A DNA stretch of 64,000 bases from Acidobacteria bacterium RIFCSPLOWO2_12_FULL_66_21 (GTDB lineage: Bacteria > Acidobacteriota > Vicinamibacteria > Vicinamibacterales > 2-12-FULL-66-21), in NCBI GenBank assembly GCA_001767455.1, contig MELC01000027.1, positions 1 to 64,000 of the forward strand. The letters run 5' to 3'. Numbering within the stretch: the stretch's first letter is position 1; each line of letters opens with the position of its first letter. The notes beneath the pieces are model-generated. The model saw nothing but the letters and a program-made list of their open reading frames with translations. It did not search any database and was not told the origin of the DNA. The position numbers and the translations under genes were made by a program. This document shows, piece by piece, positions 26,897 to 34,436 of this stretch.

Positions 26897-27907
26897 ATGA
26901 AGGCTCTCGCGATGGATGGGCGGTACTCTGGACTGCTCCTGCGAACGCTGAGCGGGCTCTTCATCGCGCTGACCGTCGGCGCGGGAGGAGGGGTGGCGTG
27001 GTTCCTCCTCCGCTACCCGAGGGTCGCTTCCCCTAACCCTGTCCTCATCCACGTCACCGCCGCGCTCATCGAGCGAGGCCGGTATCTTGCCAACCACGTC
27101 GCGGTATGCATGGACTGCCATTCCACGCGCGACTGGGACGCGTTCTCAGGGCCGATCGTGCCTGGAACGGAAGGGGCTGGAGGGCAACGGTTCGGCAAAG
27201 AACTCGGGCTCCCGGGCACATTCTACGCGGCCAACATCACGCCGGCGGGTCTCAGCCAATGGAGCGATGGCGAGATCCTCAGGGCGATCACCGGCGGCGT
27301 CACGCGCCGTGGAAGAGCGATGTTTCCCGTCATGCCGTATCCACGCTATCGCGCGCTCTCGGAAACCGACGCCGAGGCCATCGTCGCGTACATCAGGACG
27401 CTCACACCGGTCGCCCGTGAGATCCGCCCGTCCCAACTCGATTTTCCCATGAACGTGCTGGTCCGAACGCTTCCAGAACCGTTTGTGCCCCGACCGCCGC
27501 CGGATCGCAGCAGCCCCGTCGCGTACGGCCGGTATCTGACCACGATAGCGGGTTGTTCCGCGTGTCACACCCGCTCCGAACGCGGCAAGCCGATCCAGGG
27601 GATGGAATACGCCGGCGGAGCCGCCTTCGACGTTCCACGGGCGGGCCGCGTTCAGTCCGCCAACATCACTCCAGATTCCGACACCGGCATTGGAGATTGG
27701 CCCCGCGCGTTTTTTGTCGCACGCTTTCGTGACCCGACTTCGGCGGGAACACGGCGGCTTCTCCCGAGGGACCGGCGCCTCAATACCATCATGCCGTGGA
27801 CGATGTTTGCGGGAATGACTGACGAGGACCTCGGCGCGATCTACGCATATCTTCGAACGGTCAGGCCTGTCAGGAATCAGGTGGCGCGATTCAGCGGCGC
27901 CAGCTAG
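26897..27907 (+). CDS. Diheme c-type cytochrome
   Basis: The 336-residue protein has an N-terminal membrane helix (LLLRTLSGLFIALTVGAGGG) and two heme motifs, CMDCH (71-75) and CSACH (220-224), each in a similar half. Both halves contain an ANITP motif and a later Met (AMFPVMPY, TIMPWTMF), so the protein is an internal duplication. This fold resembles cytochrome subunits of periplasmic dehydrogenases. It is the last gene of the operon, 13 nt after the lipoprotein. No dehydrogenase catalytic subunit follows, so it may serve this chain directly. Confidence 0.9.
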   Translation: MKALAMDGRYSGLLLRTLSGLFIALTVGAGGGVAWFLLRYPRVASPNPVLIHVTAALIERGRYLANHVAVCMDCHSTRDWDAFSGPIVPGTEGAGGQRFGKELGLPGTFYAANITPAGLSQWSDGEILRAITGGVTRRGRAMFPVMPYPRYRALSETDAEAIVAYIRTLTPVAREIRPSQLDFPMNVLVRTLPEPFVPRPPPDRSSPVAYGRYLTTIAGCSACHTRSERGKPIQGMEYAGGAAFDVPRAGRVQSANITPDSDTGIGDWPRAFFVARFRDPTSAGTRRLLPRDRRLNTIMPWTMFAGMTDEDLGAIYAYLRTVRPVRNQVARFSGAS

Positions 27908-27929
27908 AACGGCCGAGCTCCGCCGACGC

Positions 27930-28122
27930 GTGTCAAATGAAACCTCGAGCCTCGGCCCTCTGGCACAGACGGCAGGACGTCGTGCAGCAGTCGCAGAGCC
28001 TGCGCGGCGGCATGACGCTCCGCAGCTTCAGGGTCCGCTTCGCGCAGAAGACGCTGCGGCTCTGGACGTTTACGATGCCGGACGGCAAGCTCGAGCAGTA
28101 CATAACCGCAGCCGCCGGATAA
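27930..28122 (+). pseudogene. 3' fragment, C-terminal accessory domain (copy 2)
   Basis: From 27975 the sequence encodes VVQQSQSLRGGMTLRSFRVR, then FAQKTLRLWTFTMPDGKLEQ, ending TAAAG and TAA. The 120 bp 27981-28100 match 16861-16980 with six mismatches. Upstream homology continues in another frame (ETSSLGPLAQ at about 27939), showing a frameshift. The start, signal and catalytic part of the parent gene are absent. It is a second relic of the same parent gene as the fragment at 16688-17002. Confidence 0.65.
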
Positions 28123-28136
28123 GCGCGCGACGTGCG

Positions 28137-29060
28137 CTATCGATGAGGCGCGCGAGGCCTGGAGGCGGCCGGCGATCCGGACAACGTGCTGTCGAACAGT
28201 TGCAGCATCGCGCGGCATGCGGCGCCGTGGTGTTTCTGCGGATGGTCCACGACGAAGACGCCGCGGACCGGGAGCCCGGTCCTGATCCGGAGCTCCGCCA
28301 GGCGGCCGCTGCCGATCTCGTCCGCCGCCGTGCGCCGCGACACCATCCCTACGCCAAGGCCCGCCATCACCGCGCGCTTGATTGCATCCGGATGATCGAA
28401 CGTCATCGTTCGTGATGGCGCGAGCCGGTGGCGATGCCACCAGCGCGACAGCTGGCGGCGGGTGTCGGACCCTTCCTCGCGCACCAGCCACGTTTCGTCC
28501 TTCAGTTGACCCGGCTTGACCGCGCGGGCGCGCGCAAGGAGCGAATCGGGACCGGCGACGACGACGAGCTGGTCCTGCGCAATGACGCGCGACCGAAGGT
28601 CGCCCGACGGCAGCGCCCCTGCGACCACCGCCATGTCGAGATCGTTGCGCGCGACGCGCTCGGCGATCGTATGAACGGGCCCGATCTCGAAGTGCAGGTC
28701 GTAACTCTCATGCTCGCTCCGGTATCGTGCCAGCAGCGGCGGAAGCAGGTACAGCCCGGGCGTGGCGGTCGCGCCGAGTCGAATGCGGCCGATTGCGCCG
28801 CGCGCCACCTCCTGCATGCGCTCGTGGGCGCGGCCGACGGCGGCGAGAATGCGCCGGCACTCCTCCAGAAAGACCTCGCCGGCAACCGTGAGCGACACGC
28901 GCCGCGCCGCACGGTTGAGCAGCCTGGCCCCGATTTCTTCCTCGAGCAGCGCAATCTGGTGGGAGACGGCCGGCTGCGACAGGTTGCACAGGCCCGCGGC
29001 CCTCGAGAAATGCCGCAGCTCCGCGACCGCGACGAACGTCCGCAGCTGACGAAGTTCCAT
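28137..29060 (-). CDS. LysR-family transcriptional regulator
   Basis: The 307-residue protein begins with the classic winged helix MELRQLRTFVAVAELRHFSR followed by LSQPAVSHQIALLEEEIGARL. A linker helix and a LysR substrate-binding domain follow from about 90 (IGRIRLGATATPGLYLLPPL). The binding domain resembles CysB/CbbR-type regulators that sense small anions or metabolites. It is divergent from the truncated-hemoglobin gene, the usual arrangement of a LysR regulator and its target, and a dyad overlaps the facing promoter. Confidence 0.92.
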   Translation of the reverse strand: MELRQLRTFVAVAELRHFSRAAGLCNLSQPAVSHQIALLEEEIGARLLNRAARRVSLTVAGEVFLEECRRILAAVGRAHERMQEVARGAIGRIRLGATATPGLYLLPPLLARYRSEHESYDLHFEIGPVHTIAERVARNDLDMAVVAGALPSGDLRSRVIAQDQLVVVAGPDSLLARARAVKPGQLKDETWLVREEGSDTRRQLSRWWHRHRLAPSRTMTFDHPDAIKRAVMAGLGVGMVSRRTAADEIGSGRLAELRIRTGLPVRGVFVVDHPQKHHGAACRAMLQLFDSTLSGSPAASRPRAPHR

Positions 29061-29079
29061 TCACTGATGTTATCAGACG

Positions 29080-29123
29080 CATTCGATCATTTCATTGGAC
29101 GAATGACTTGGCCAGCCTTAGAT
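29080..29123 (+). promoter_or_regulatory. Promoter and LysR-type dyad before the hemoglobin gene
   Basis: TTGGAC (29095-29100), a 17-nt gap and TTAGAT (29118-29123) form a sigma-70 promoter reading towards the hemoglobin gene. The dyad TCATTGGACGAATGA (29092-29106, arms TCATT/AATGA) overlaps the -35. A wider pair, CATTCG at 29080 and CGAATG at 29100, surrounds it. Position between a LysR gene and its divergent neighbour supports regulator binding. Confidence 0.5.
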
Positions 29124-29225
29124 TCAGGCCTGCAAGCTCTCACGGCGTGCCCGCACGCAATCCGATCGACGGAGTCGTTCGTAGGTGATCCGACGGCGTT
29201 CCAACTTTCCAGGGAGGAGAGCAGG

Positions 29226-29699
29226 ATGACTCGGATGACGCGATGGGGAATGACTGCAGTACTGGCGGCGATGGCGGTTGCCCTCGTACCCGGCCTGGCA
29301 ACGGCCCAGGACAACCCGAAGCCGCTCTACAACCGGCTCGGCGGCGTATACAACATCGCCACCGTCGTGGACGATTTCATCGAGCGGCTGCTGGTCGACG
29401 ACACGCTCAACGCGAACCCGGCAATCAAGGAGGCGCGTGGCCGCGTCCCGAAGGCCGGTTTGAAGTTCCATGTCACGGCGCTCGTCTGCGAGGTGACGGG
29501 CGGCCCGTGCAAGTACACCGGCCGGCCGATGAAGGAATCGCACCAGCACCTGAACATCACCGAGCGGCAGTGGGAGGCGATGGTGGCCGACTTCCGCAAG
29601 ACACTCGACAAGTTCAAGGTTCCGGCCAAGGAGCAGGCGGAGCTCATCGCGATCGTCGGAAGCACCAAGAAGGACATCGTGAAGGCGTCGACGAACTAA
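29226..29699 (+). CDS. Secreted group I-like truncated hemoglobin
   Basis: The 157-residue protein has a signal peptide (AVLAAMAVALVPGLATAQ) before a 2/2 globin: LYNRLGGVYNIATVVDDF, then GGPCKYTGRPMKESHQHLNI with proximal His106. The B10 position that is Tyr in typical group I proteins (VVDDFY) is Ile52 here (VVDDFI), which would change distal-pocket chemistry. Two Cys (88, 95) could form a disulfide in the periplasm. GGAGGA before ATG 29226 supports the start. Roles in NO, O2 or peroxide chemistry outside the cytoplasm are inferred. The methyltransferase gene follows after 20 nt, so the two share a transcript. Confidence 0.88.
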   Translation: MTRMTRWGMTAVLAAMAVALVPGLATAQDNPKPLYNRLGGVYNIATVVDDFIERLLVDDTLNANPAIKEARGRVPKAGLKFHVTALVCEVTGGPCKYTGRPMKESHQHLNITERQWEAMVADFRKTLDKFKVPAKEQAELIAIVGSTKKDIVKASTN

Positions 29700-29719
29700 T
29701 CCGCACGGAGGTCACCACA

Positions 29720-30502
29720 ATGGGAGTCACCTGTCCAGTCGATTTCGATGTTGCCGGCGTGCGCTCGGAGATCCAGACGATCTACTCGCGGCTGGCGGCT
29801 TCGCCCGCGGGTGACTTCCATTTCCACCGCGGGCCGGCCTACGCGGCCGCGGTCCTTGGTTACGACCCTCATGAGCTCGCGGCGCTGCCGCTGGCTGTGA
29901 CCGCGAGCTTCGCGGGCGTCGGGAACCCTCACGCCGGCGATCCCATTCCTTCCGGCGCAGTGGTCGTTGACGTCGGCTGCGGCGCGGGCACGGACCTGCT
30001 GCTGGCTGCGCGCCGAACCGGTCCGCGAGGCCGTGCGATCGGCGTGGACATGACCGAGGCGATGCGCCGGCGCGCCGCTGACGGCGCCGCCGCCTGCGGG
30101 CTGCGCCACGTGGACGTTCGGGCGGGGGACGCGACGCGTCTGCCGGTAGACGATCGCAGCGTTGACGTCGTGATCTCCAACGGCGTCCTGAACCTGGTGC
30201 CGGAGAAGGCGCGGGCGATCGCCGAGATGGCCCGCGTCCTCAAGCCCGGCGGACGCGTGCAGATTGCCGACATCACTATCGGGGAGCTGCTGCCCGACAG
30301 CGCGCTGCGCGACATCGATCTCTGGACCGGTTGAATCGCCGGCGCTCTGCTGGAAGCAGAGCTCGTTGCGGCTTTCCGGGACGCGGGCTTCGACCGGGTC
30401 GCGATCACCGCGCGCTTCGACTGCTTCGCCGGCACGTCGAAAGAGCGGACGGCGCGCCGGTACGGCGTTCAAGGCGTCAACCTGTCCGCCGTCCGTCCGT
30501 GA
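29720..30502 (+). CDS. ArsM-like methyltransferase, probable selenoprotein (in-frame TGA)
   Basis: ATG 29720 follows GGAGG at 29707-29711. The SAM-binding motif VVVDVGCGAGTDLLLAAR lies at 81-98, then ISNGVLNLVPEKARAIAEMA. Reading stops at TGA 30332-30334 directly after RDIDLWTG, but the same frame goes on with IAGALLEAELVAAFRDAGF and RFDCFAGTSKERTARRYGVQ to TGA at 30500-30502, a normal family C-terminus. In arsenite-methyltransferase-like proteins the residue at this point is the conserved Cys of a WxxC(I/L)xGAL motif. Nine nt after the TGA is a perfect 7-bp stem with loop UGGAA (30344-30362), SECIS-like. I call it a 260-residue protein with selenocysteine 205. The alternative is a nonsense mutation, but the conserved tail argues against decay. 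selA/B/C/D are not in the window. Confidence 0.62.
30344..30362 (+). promoter_or_regulatory. SECIS-like hairpin downstream of in-frame TGA
   Basis: GCTCTGC, loop TGGAA, GCAGAGC form a perfect 7-bp stem. The loop begins 16 nt after the TGA and has G at its second and third positions. Bacterial SECIS elements are a short stem-loop just after the UGA with a G early in the apical loop. No thermodynamic calculation was done. Confidence 0.55.
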
Positions 30503-30503
30503 T

Positions 30504-30839
30504 TCAATCGGGGCCGCCGCACATCGCCAGTTTCCGAGCGAGGAATCTGCGCTCCGGCTCCGTACAGGTGCACGCCAGGGCCGACCGAAACGCGGTGGCG
30601 GCCTCCGATGGCCGCCCGAGATCCAGGAGCAGGTCGCCGCGGACCGCCAGCAGCAGGTGATACCGGCGCAGCCGGGGATCCCGATCCAGCGACGCGAGTG
30701 CGGCGAGTCCTTCAGCCGGCCCGCGGACCTTCGCCAGCGCGACAGCGCGATTGAGCGCGACGACGGGCGAGGGATTGAGCGAATGAAGCTGGTCGTAGAG
30801 CGTCAGAATGAGAGGCCAGTCGACCGACGCGGGATCCAC
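30504..30839 (-). pseudogene. C-terminal fragment of an ECF sigma factor (ECF42/DUF6596 type)
   Basis: The frame encodes VDWPLILTLYDQLHSLNPSP, VALNRAVALAKVRGPAEGLA and LRRYHLLLAVRGDLLLDLGR, the helical TPR-like C-terminal domain that follows the sigma-2/sigma-4 domains in ECF42-type factors. The sigma domains are absent. The fragment begins exactly where a YciI-like gene breaks off, pointing to one deletion across two genes that are normally neighbours. Confidence 0.72.
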
Positions 30840-31000
30840 GGCATGACGCGGCCGGCGTCTCCGGCCAGCCGCTTGCTGTCGATGTTGAACGGCTTCTTCG
30901 TCCAGGCCATGTACTTCTCGATCGCCTTCTGCATCTCCTCCGGGCTGATCGTCTGCCAGTCGGCCGGGTTGTCGTAGAGCAGCAGCATGAATTGGGACAT
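30830..31000 (-). pseudogene. N-terminal fragment of a YciI-like protein
   Basis: MSQFMLLLYDNPADWQTISP followed by EEMQKAIEKYMAWTKKPFNI and SKRLAGDAGRVM is the first half of a YCII-related protein (normally about 120 residues). After RVM the frame runs into unrelated sequence (PWIPRRSTGLSF, stop at 30803) that is the out-of-frame sigma-factor remnant. AAAGGAG lies 10 nt before ATG 31000, so the translation signal survives. YciI genes of this kind typically accompany ECF42 sigma genes. Confidence 0.72.
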
Positions 31001-31064
31001 CAGGGTTGCTCTCCTTTCATACTAGAGACGAACAAGGCGGGCGGAAATCGACAATCATCGTAAG

Positions 31065-31500
31065 TTATTGCAGTGCCTTTGGAAACGGGACCCCGATCGT
31101 CCGGAAGTAATCGGGCGTGACGACAGTCCACTGCGCCGACACGGCCGAGCCCGCCGGCGGCTCCGGCCGTCCCTCCGCCAGAAACGACCGCCCGAGTCCG
31201 AATCCTCCGCCCCCCACCGGCACGCACGACGTCGCCGCGGCCGTTTCGACCTCCGGTGACCCGTCGAGGCGATCGATCAGCGTCCGGAAGAACTTCGCCG
31301 ACTTCGCCGCCGTGGGATACCGCGTACCCGGCAGCGACAGCCGCGCCATCAGCACGCGGTCGGCGTCGAGTCCCGGATCGACGTGTTGAAGGCGCCAGAA
31401 GCTGCGCAGAAGCAGCGACGCGCCCGCACGCAGGACGGCGGTCGCTGCGACCTCGGCGACGACCAGCACATCCGGTGTGCGTCCGTGTCCTTCCGTGGTG
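31065..31500 (-). pseudogene. Internal fragment of an ADOP permease
   Basis: The frame reads LVVAEVAATAVLRAGASLLL, RSFWRLQHVDPGLDADRVLM and VVTPDYFRTIGVPFPKALQ before a stop at 31065. This is the centre of an ADOP permease: the membrane-helix block and the start of the second periplasmic domain. The expected continuation after GVP (usually a GRDF-like segment) is lost, and no N-terminal half lies upstream. It is the third damaged or partial ADOP piece in the window. Confidence 0.7.
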
Positions 31501-31541
31501 AAGACCCAGCGGCTATGATTGCGGGCGGGCACCCTGACGCG

Positions 31542-32831
31542 ATGACCACCCACTCATCCTCCCGCGTGGACGGCCGGGGCGGCGCGCAGACGACGCTGTC
31601 GACGGCCGATCTTCGCGTCCTGGTGGACGGCGCGCTGGGGGCGGTGCCGCGCGGCGCGCGCGTGCTCGCCGTGATCTCCGATCGCACGCGCGACGACAAC
31701 ACGCCCGAGTTGTTCCCCCTGGTGTCACAGACCCTGGCGCGCCGGCGCGCAGCCCGTCTCGACGCCCTCGTCGCGCAGGGCACGCACGCCGCGATGGGAC
31801 AGGCCGACAAGCACGACAAGATCGGAGGGGGCACGGCAGACATCCCGCTGCTCGGCGACATCTTCGATCACCATTGGGATCGGCCCTCCGAGCTCGCGGA
31901 AATCGGGACGCTCTCCGGCGAAGAGGTGGCGTCGTTGTCCGGTGGTTTGATGCGTGACGCGGTGCCCGTCCGTCTGAACGCGCACGTCAATCCGCGGCAG
32001 TACGATCTCGTCCTCGTGCTCGGCGCAACGGTGCCGCACGAGGTCGCGGGCTTCGCCGGAGGGGCGAAGTATTTCTTCCCGGGCGTCGCCGGACCGGAGC
32101 TCACGCACGTCACCCACTGGCTTGGCGCGCTCGCGACGATCGAGCAGGTCATCGGCCGGGTCGAGACGCCGACGCGCCGGCTCATCGAAGCGGCCGCGGC
32201 ACATATCACGGTGCCCGTGATCGCGCTCACGTCGGTGACGACACGGCAGGACGACCGGCTCGTCACGCGCGCGCTGTTCACGGGCGACCTGCGCGGGAGC
32301 CTGCGCCGCGCGGCCGAGGTCAGCCGCGACGTGCACGTGCGCTACACGGGACGCCGGTATCGCCGCGTCGTCGCGCTCCTCGACACGCACTATGACGAGT
32401 TGTGGGTCGGCGGGAAGGCGAGCTACAAGCTGGGCGCCGTCATCGAACCAGGAGGCGAGTTGATCGTGCACGCGCCGCACCTGAGCGCGATCTCGGCGAC
32501 GCATGGGACCTTGATCGAGCGCTATGGGTACGCGCCACTCGAGCGGGTTCGCGAAATGGTCGAGGGCTCCGACGAGCTCCGCGCGAATCTCTGCGTGGCC
32601 GCGCATCTCGCCCACGTCGCGTACGGGAGCCACCGCGCCGACGATGGGCGGATCGCGCCGCGCTTCCGGATCACGCTCGCCTCACGCCTGCCGGAGGACA
32701 CATGCCGGCGGGTCAACCTGGGGTACCTGGATCCGCACGGCGTCGACCTGGCGGCGCTGGAGGCGGACCCGGACACGCTCGTCGTCGATCACGCCGGCCG
32801 GGATCTTTACCTCGTAGCGCCGGACAACTGA
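31542..32831 (+). CDS. LarA-like nickel-dependent racemase family protein
   Basis: The 429-residue protein (start 31542, or ATG 31515 in frame; neither has a strong ribosome site) matches the LarA/DUF2088 family: VLAVISDRTRDDNTPELFP near the N-terminus, DLVLVLGATVPHEVAGFAGG with AKYFFPGVAGPELTH (His and Lys of the active-site region), and a C-terminal domain with GGELIVHAPHLSAIS. LarA enzymes use a nickel-pincer cofactor to racemise or epimerise 2-hydroxyacids; many homologues act on sugar acids. The larB, larC and larE maturation genes are not in view. Substrate unknown. The 3' end overlaps the convergent DoxX gene by 25 bp. Confidence 0.82.
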   Translation: MTTHSSSRVDGRGGAQTTLSTADLRVLVDGALGAVPRGARVLAVISDRTRDDNTPELFPLVSQTLARRRAARLDALVAQGTHAAMGQADKHDKIGGGTADIPLLGDIFDHHWDRPSELAEIGTLSGEEVASLSGGLMRDAVPVRLNAHVNPRQYDLVLVLGATVPHEVAGFAGGAKYFFPGVAGPELTHVTHWLGALATIEQVIGRVETPTRRLIEAAAAHITVPVIALTSVTTRQDDRLVTRALFTGDLRGSLRRAAEVSRDVHVRYTGRRYRRVVALLDTHYDELWVGGKASYKLGAVIEPGGELIVHAPHLSAISATHGTLIERYGYAPLERVREMVEGSDELRANLCVAAHLAHVAYGSHRADDGRIAPRFRITLASRLPEDTCRRVNLGYLDPHGVDLAALEADPDTLVVDHAGRDLYLVAPDN

Positions 32832-33361
32832 GACGCCGCGGCGGATGGCGCCGGCTGCTGCCGTCGCATGCCGGCCCACAGCAGATCGAGCCCCGCGATG
32901 GAGCCCGTCCTGAATGTCATCACCACCACGACGGCGGCCAGCTCCACGAGGTTCTTGTTGACGAGCAGGTACGCGCCCTCGGCGCCCGTTTGCGGGAGAC
33001 CGGAAAACGGAGGCGCGGACACGTAAAACAGCGTGAGGAACGCGATCGCTCCGCCGCAGCCGATCTGCGTGAGGAGGCCCAGCATGAGCGACAGGCCGAC
33101 GAGCGCGAGGCCGACCGGCACCATGATATCGACCGCGTGCATCAGGCCAGGCGACTGGGCCAGCCGGTGGAACGCTGGTCCCAGCGGACCGGTCGCCGTC
33201 GCGAGATAGCCGCTGGACGTCCAGTCGACGATCGGGCGGCCGGTGCTCCGCGCCCATCCTGGCAGCGCCAGCTTGTAGAACCCCTCATACAGGAAATGCC
33301 ATCCGACAATCGTTCGAAGCGCGACGAGCGACCACTGCTGCGCGGGGGACAGTCGGTCCAT
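32807..33361 (-). CDS. DoxX-family membrane protein
   Basis: The 184-residue integral membrane protein begins SLVALRTIVGWHFLYEGFYK, the typical DoxX first helix. Further helices are at about 75-95 (AVDIMVPVGLALVGLSLMLG), 100-120 and 135-155. DoxX proteins are small quinone-associated or redox-linked subunits of uncertain function. Here it stands alone, with no thiosulfate or SodA/SseA partner next to it. Confidence 0.85.
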   Translation of the reverse strand: MDRLSPAQQWSLVALRTIVGWHFLYEGFYKLALPGWARSTGRPIVDWTSSGYLATATGPLGPAFHRLAQSPGLMHAVDIMVPVGLALVGLSLMLGLLTQIGCGGAIAFLTLFYVSAPPFSGLPQTGAEGAYLLVNKNLVELAAVVVVMTFRTGSIAGLDLLWAGMRRQQPAPSAAASQLSGATR

Positions 33362-33380
33362 TCACATCTCCCCTTCTGAC

Positions 33381-33403
33381 AACGCCAAACGCCAAACGCC
33401 AAA
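33381..33403. repeat. Heptamer repeat AACGCCA (three copies)
   Basis: Three perfect head-to-tail copies of AACGCCA (33381-33401) plus AA are followed by related C/A-rich text to about 33450 (for example CCAACTCCCAATGCCCAAC). This is a short-sequence repeat in an otherwise empty intergenic stretch (33362-33530). I see no gene in that stretch. Confidence 0.75.
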
Positions 33404-33530
33404 CTTCAAAATCCCGACTTCCAACTCCCAATGCCCAACCTCCACGGCTGTCACGCATCGACGTGGCCCGGCCGCGCTCCGTGCTGCAAGAAAGCCGTCA
33501 GCGCGTGCAGCGGGACAGGGGGACATCGAA

Positions 33531-34436
33531 CTACAAAGCCAAATGCAGGCGCTTCGTGAGAAAGTCGCGGTTCGCAACCGCGGCTGCTTTCGGCGTCGTC
33601 GCCGGATCGGAGACGCGATCGAGCTCCACGATTCCCCATCCCGCGAAACCGCCGCCCGTCAGCGCCGTCACGCAGCCGGCGACATCCACGCGCCCGCGAT
33701 CGAGGGGCGTCCACCGGTAGCCGGGCGCGGCAGCGGTCGGCTCGACGTTCTTGAGATGCACGGCGCGCATGCGTTTCGCATGGCGTCGAATGGCGGCGAT
33801 CGGATCGCCGCCGCCCTGCTGGTAATGCGCGATGTCGAAGATGAGTGACACGGCAGCCGGATCCGCCGCCGCCAGAATTGTCTCCAGCGCGCCGGGCGTC
33901 TCGCTCAGGCTGTTCATGTGCGGATGGTAAACGAGCGGGACGCCGATCGCGGCTGTCCGCCGGCCGACCTCCGTCAGCAGGTGCCCGAGCCGCGCGTAGT
34001 CGTCCGGTTCGGTCGCGCGGCCTTTCGGCTTTTCATCGATCACCTGCAGGAACAGTCCGCCGGCATCACGCACGAATGCGGCGTGCGCGGTGTGCAGCTC
34101 GATCTCGGTCTTCGCCTCGGCCGGATCGACCCGCAGGTTGCCGCTCGACAGCACGGCGAATGTGAGGTGCCGATCGCGTAGCCGCCGGCGCAAGGCGGCG
34201 GGGCGTCCGGCGTAAGCGTTCAGCACGCTGGCACGAAGTTGAATCGCCTTGAACCCGACGGCGGCAATGTCGTCAATCGCTTCGTCATCGCGGCCGCCCC
34301 ACGTGATGGCCGCGTAACCGATCTTCATGCGCGACGGGGCCGGCGCCGAAGACGGGGCCGCCTGCGCGCCGCCGAGCGCCGTGGCGCCGAGCGCGCCGAG
34401 ACCGGCGAGGAACCGACGTCGGGACGTGTCAGACAT
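33531..34436 (-). CDS. Tat-exported sugar-phosphate isomerase/epimerase-like TIM barrel
   Basis: The 301-residue protein has a twin-arginine leader (SRRRFLAGLGALGATALGG) and a xylose-isomerase-like TIM barrel. Its segments include KIGYAAITWG, GFKAIQLRAS, GVPLVYHPHMNSLSETPG, SLIFDIAHYQQGGGDP, RAVHLKNVEP and GWGIVELDRV. The His, Asp and Glu at the barrel ends (YHPH, FDIAHY, IVELD) suit a divalent metal site. Substrate unknown; a sugar or inositol released from a polymer in the periplasm is likely. It overlaps the MFS gene start region by 8 bp and begins the sugar locus. Confidence 0.85.
   Translation of the reverse strand: MSDTSRRRFLAGLGALGATALGGAQAAPSSAPAPSRMKIGYAAITWGGRDDEAIDDIAAVGFKAIQLRASVLNAYAGRPAALRRRLRDRHLTFAVLSSGNLRVDPAEAKTEIELHTAHAAFVRDAGGLFLQVIDEKPKGRATEPDDYARLGHLLTEVGRRTAAIGVPLVYHPHMNSLSETPGALETILAAADPAAVSLIFDIAHYQQGGGDPIAAIRRHAKRMRAVHLKNVEPTAAAPGYRWTPLDRGRVDVAGCVTALTGGGFAGWGIVELDRVSDPATTPKAAAVANRDFLTKRLHLAL

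Noticed and set aside
29720-30334. Methyltransferase ending at the first TGA as a normal 204-residue protein
   Set aside because: The conserved C-terminal third continues in the same frame, so a short functional version is less likely than read-through or a nonsense mutation.
33362-33577. Minus-strand 71-codon frame at the AACGCCA tract
   Set aside because: It is low-complexity, has no recognisable domain or ribosome site, and overlaps the isomerase gene end.
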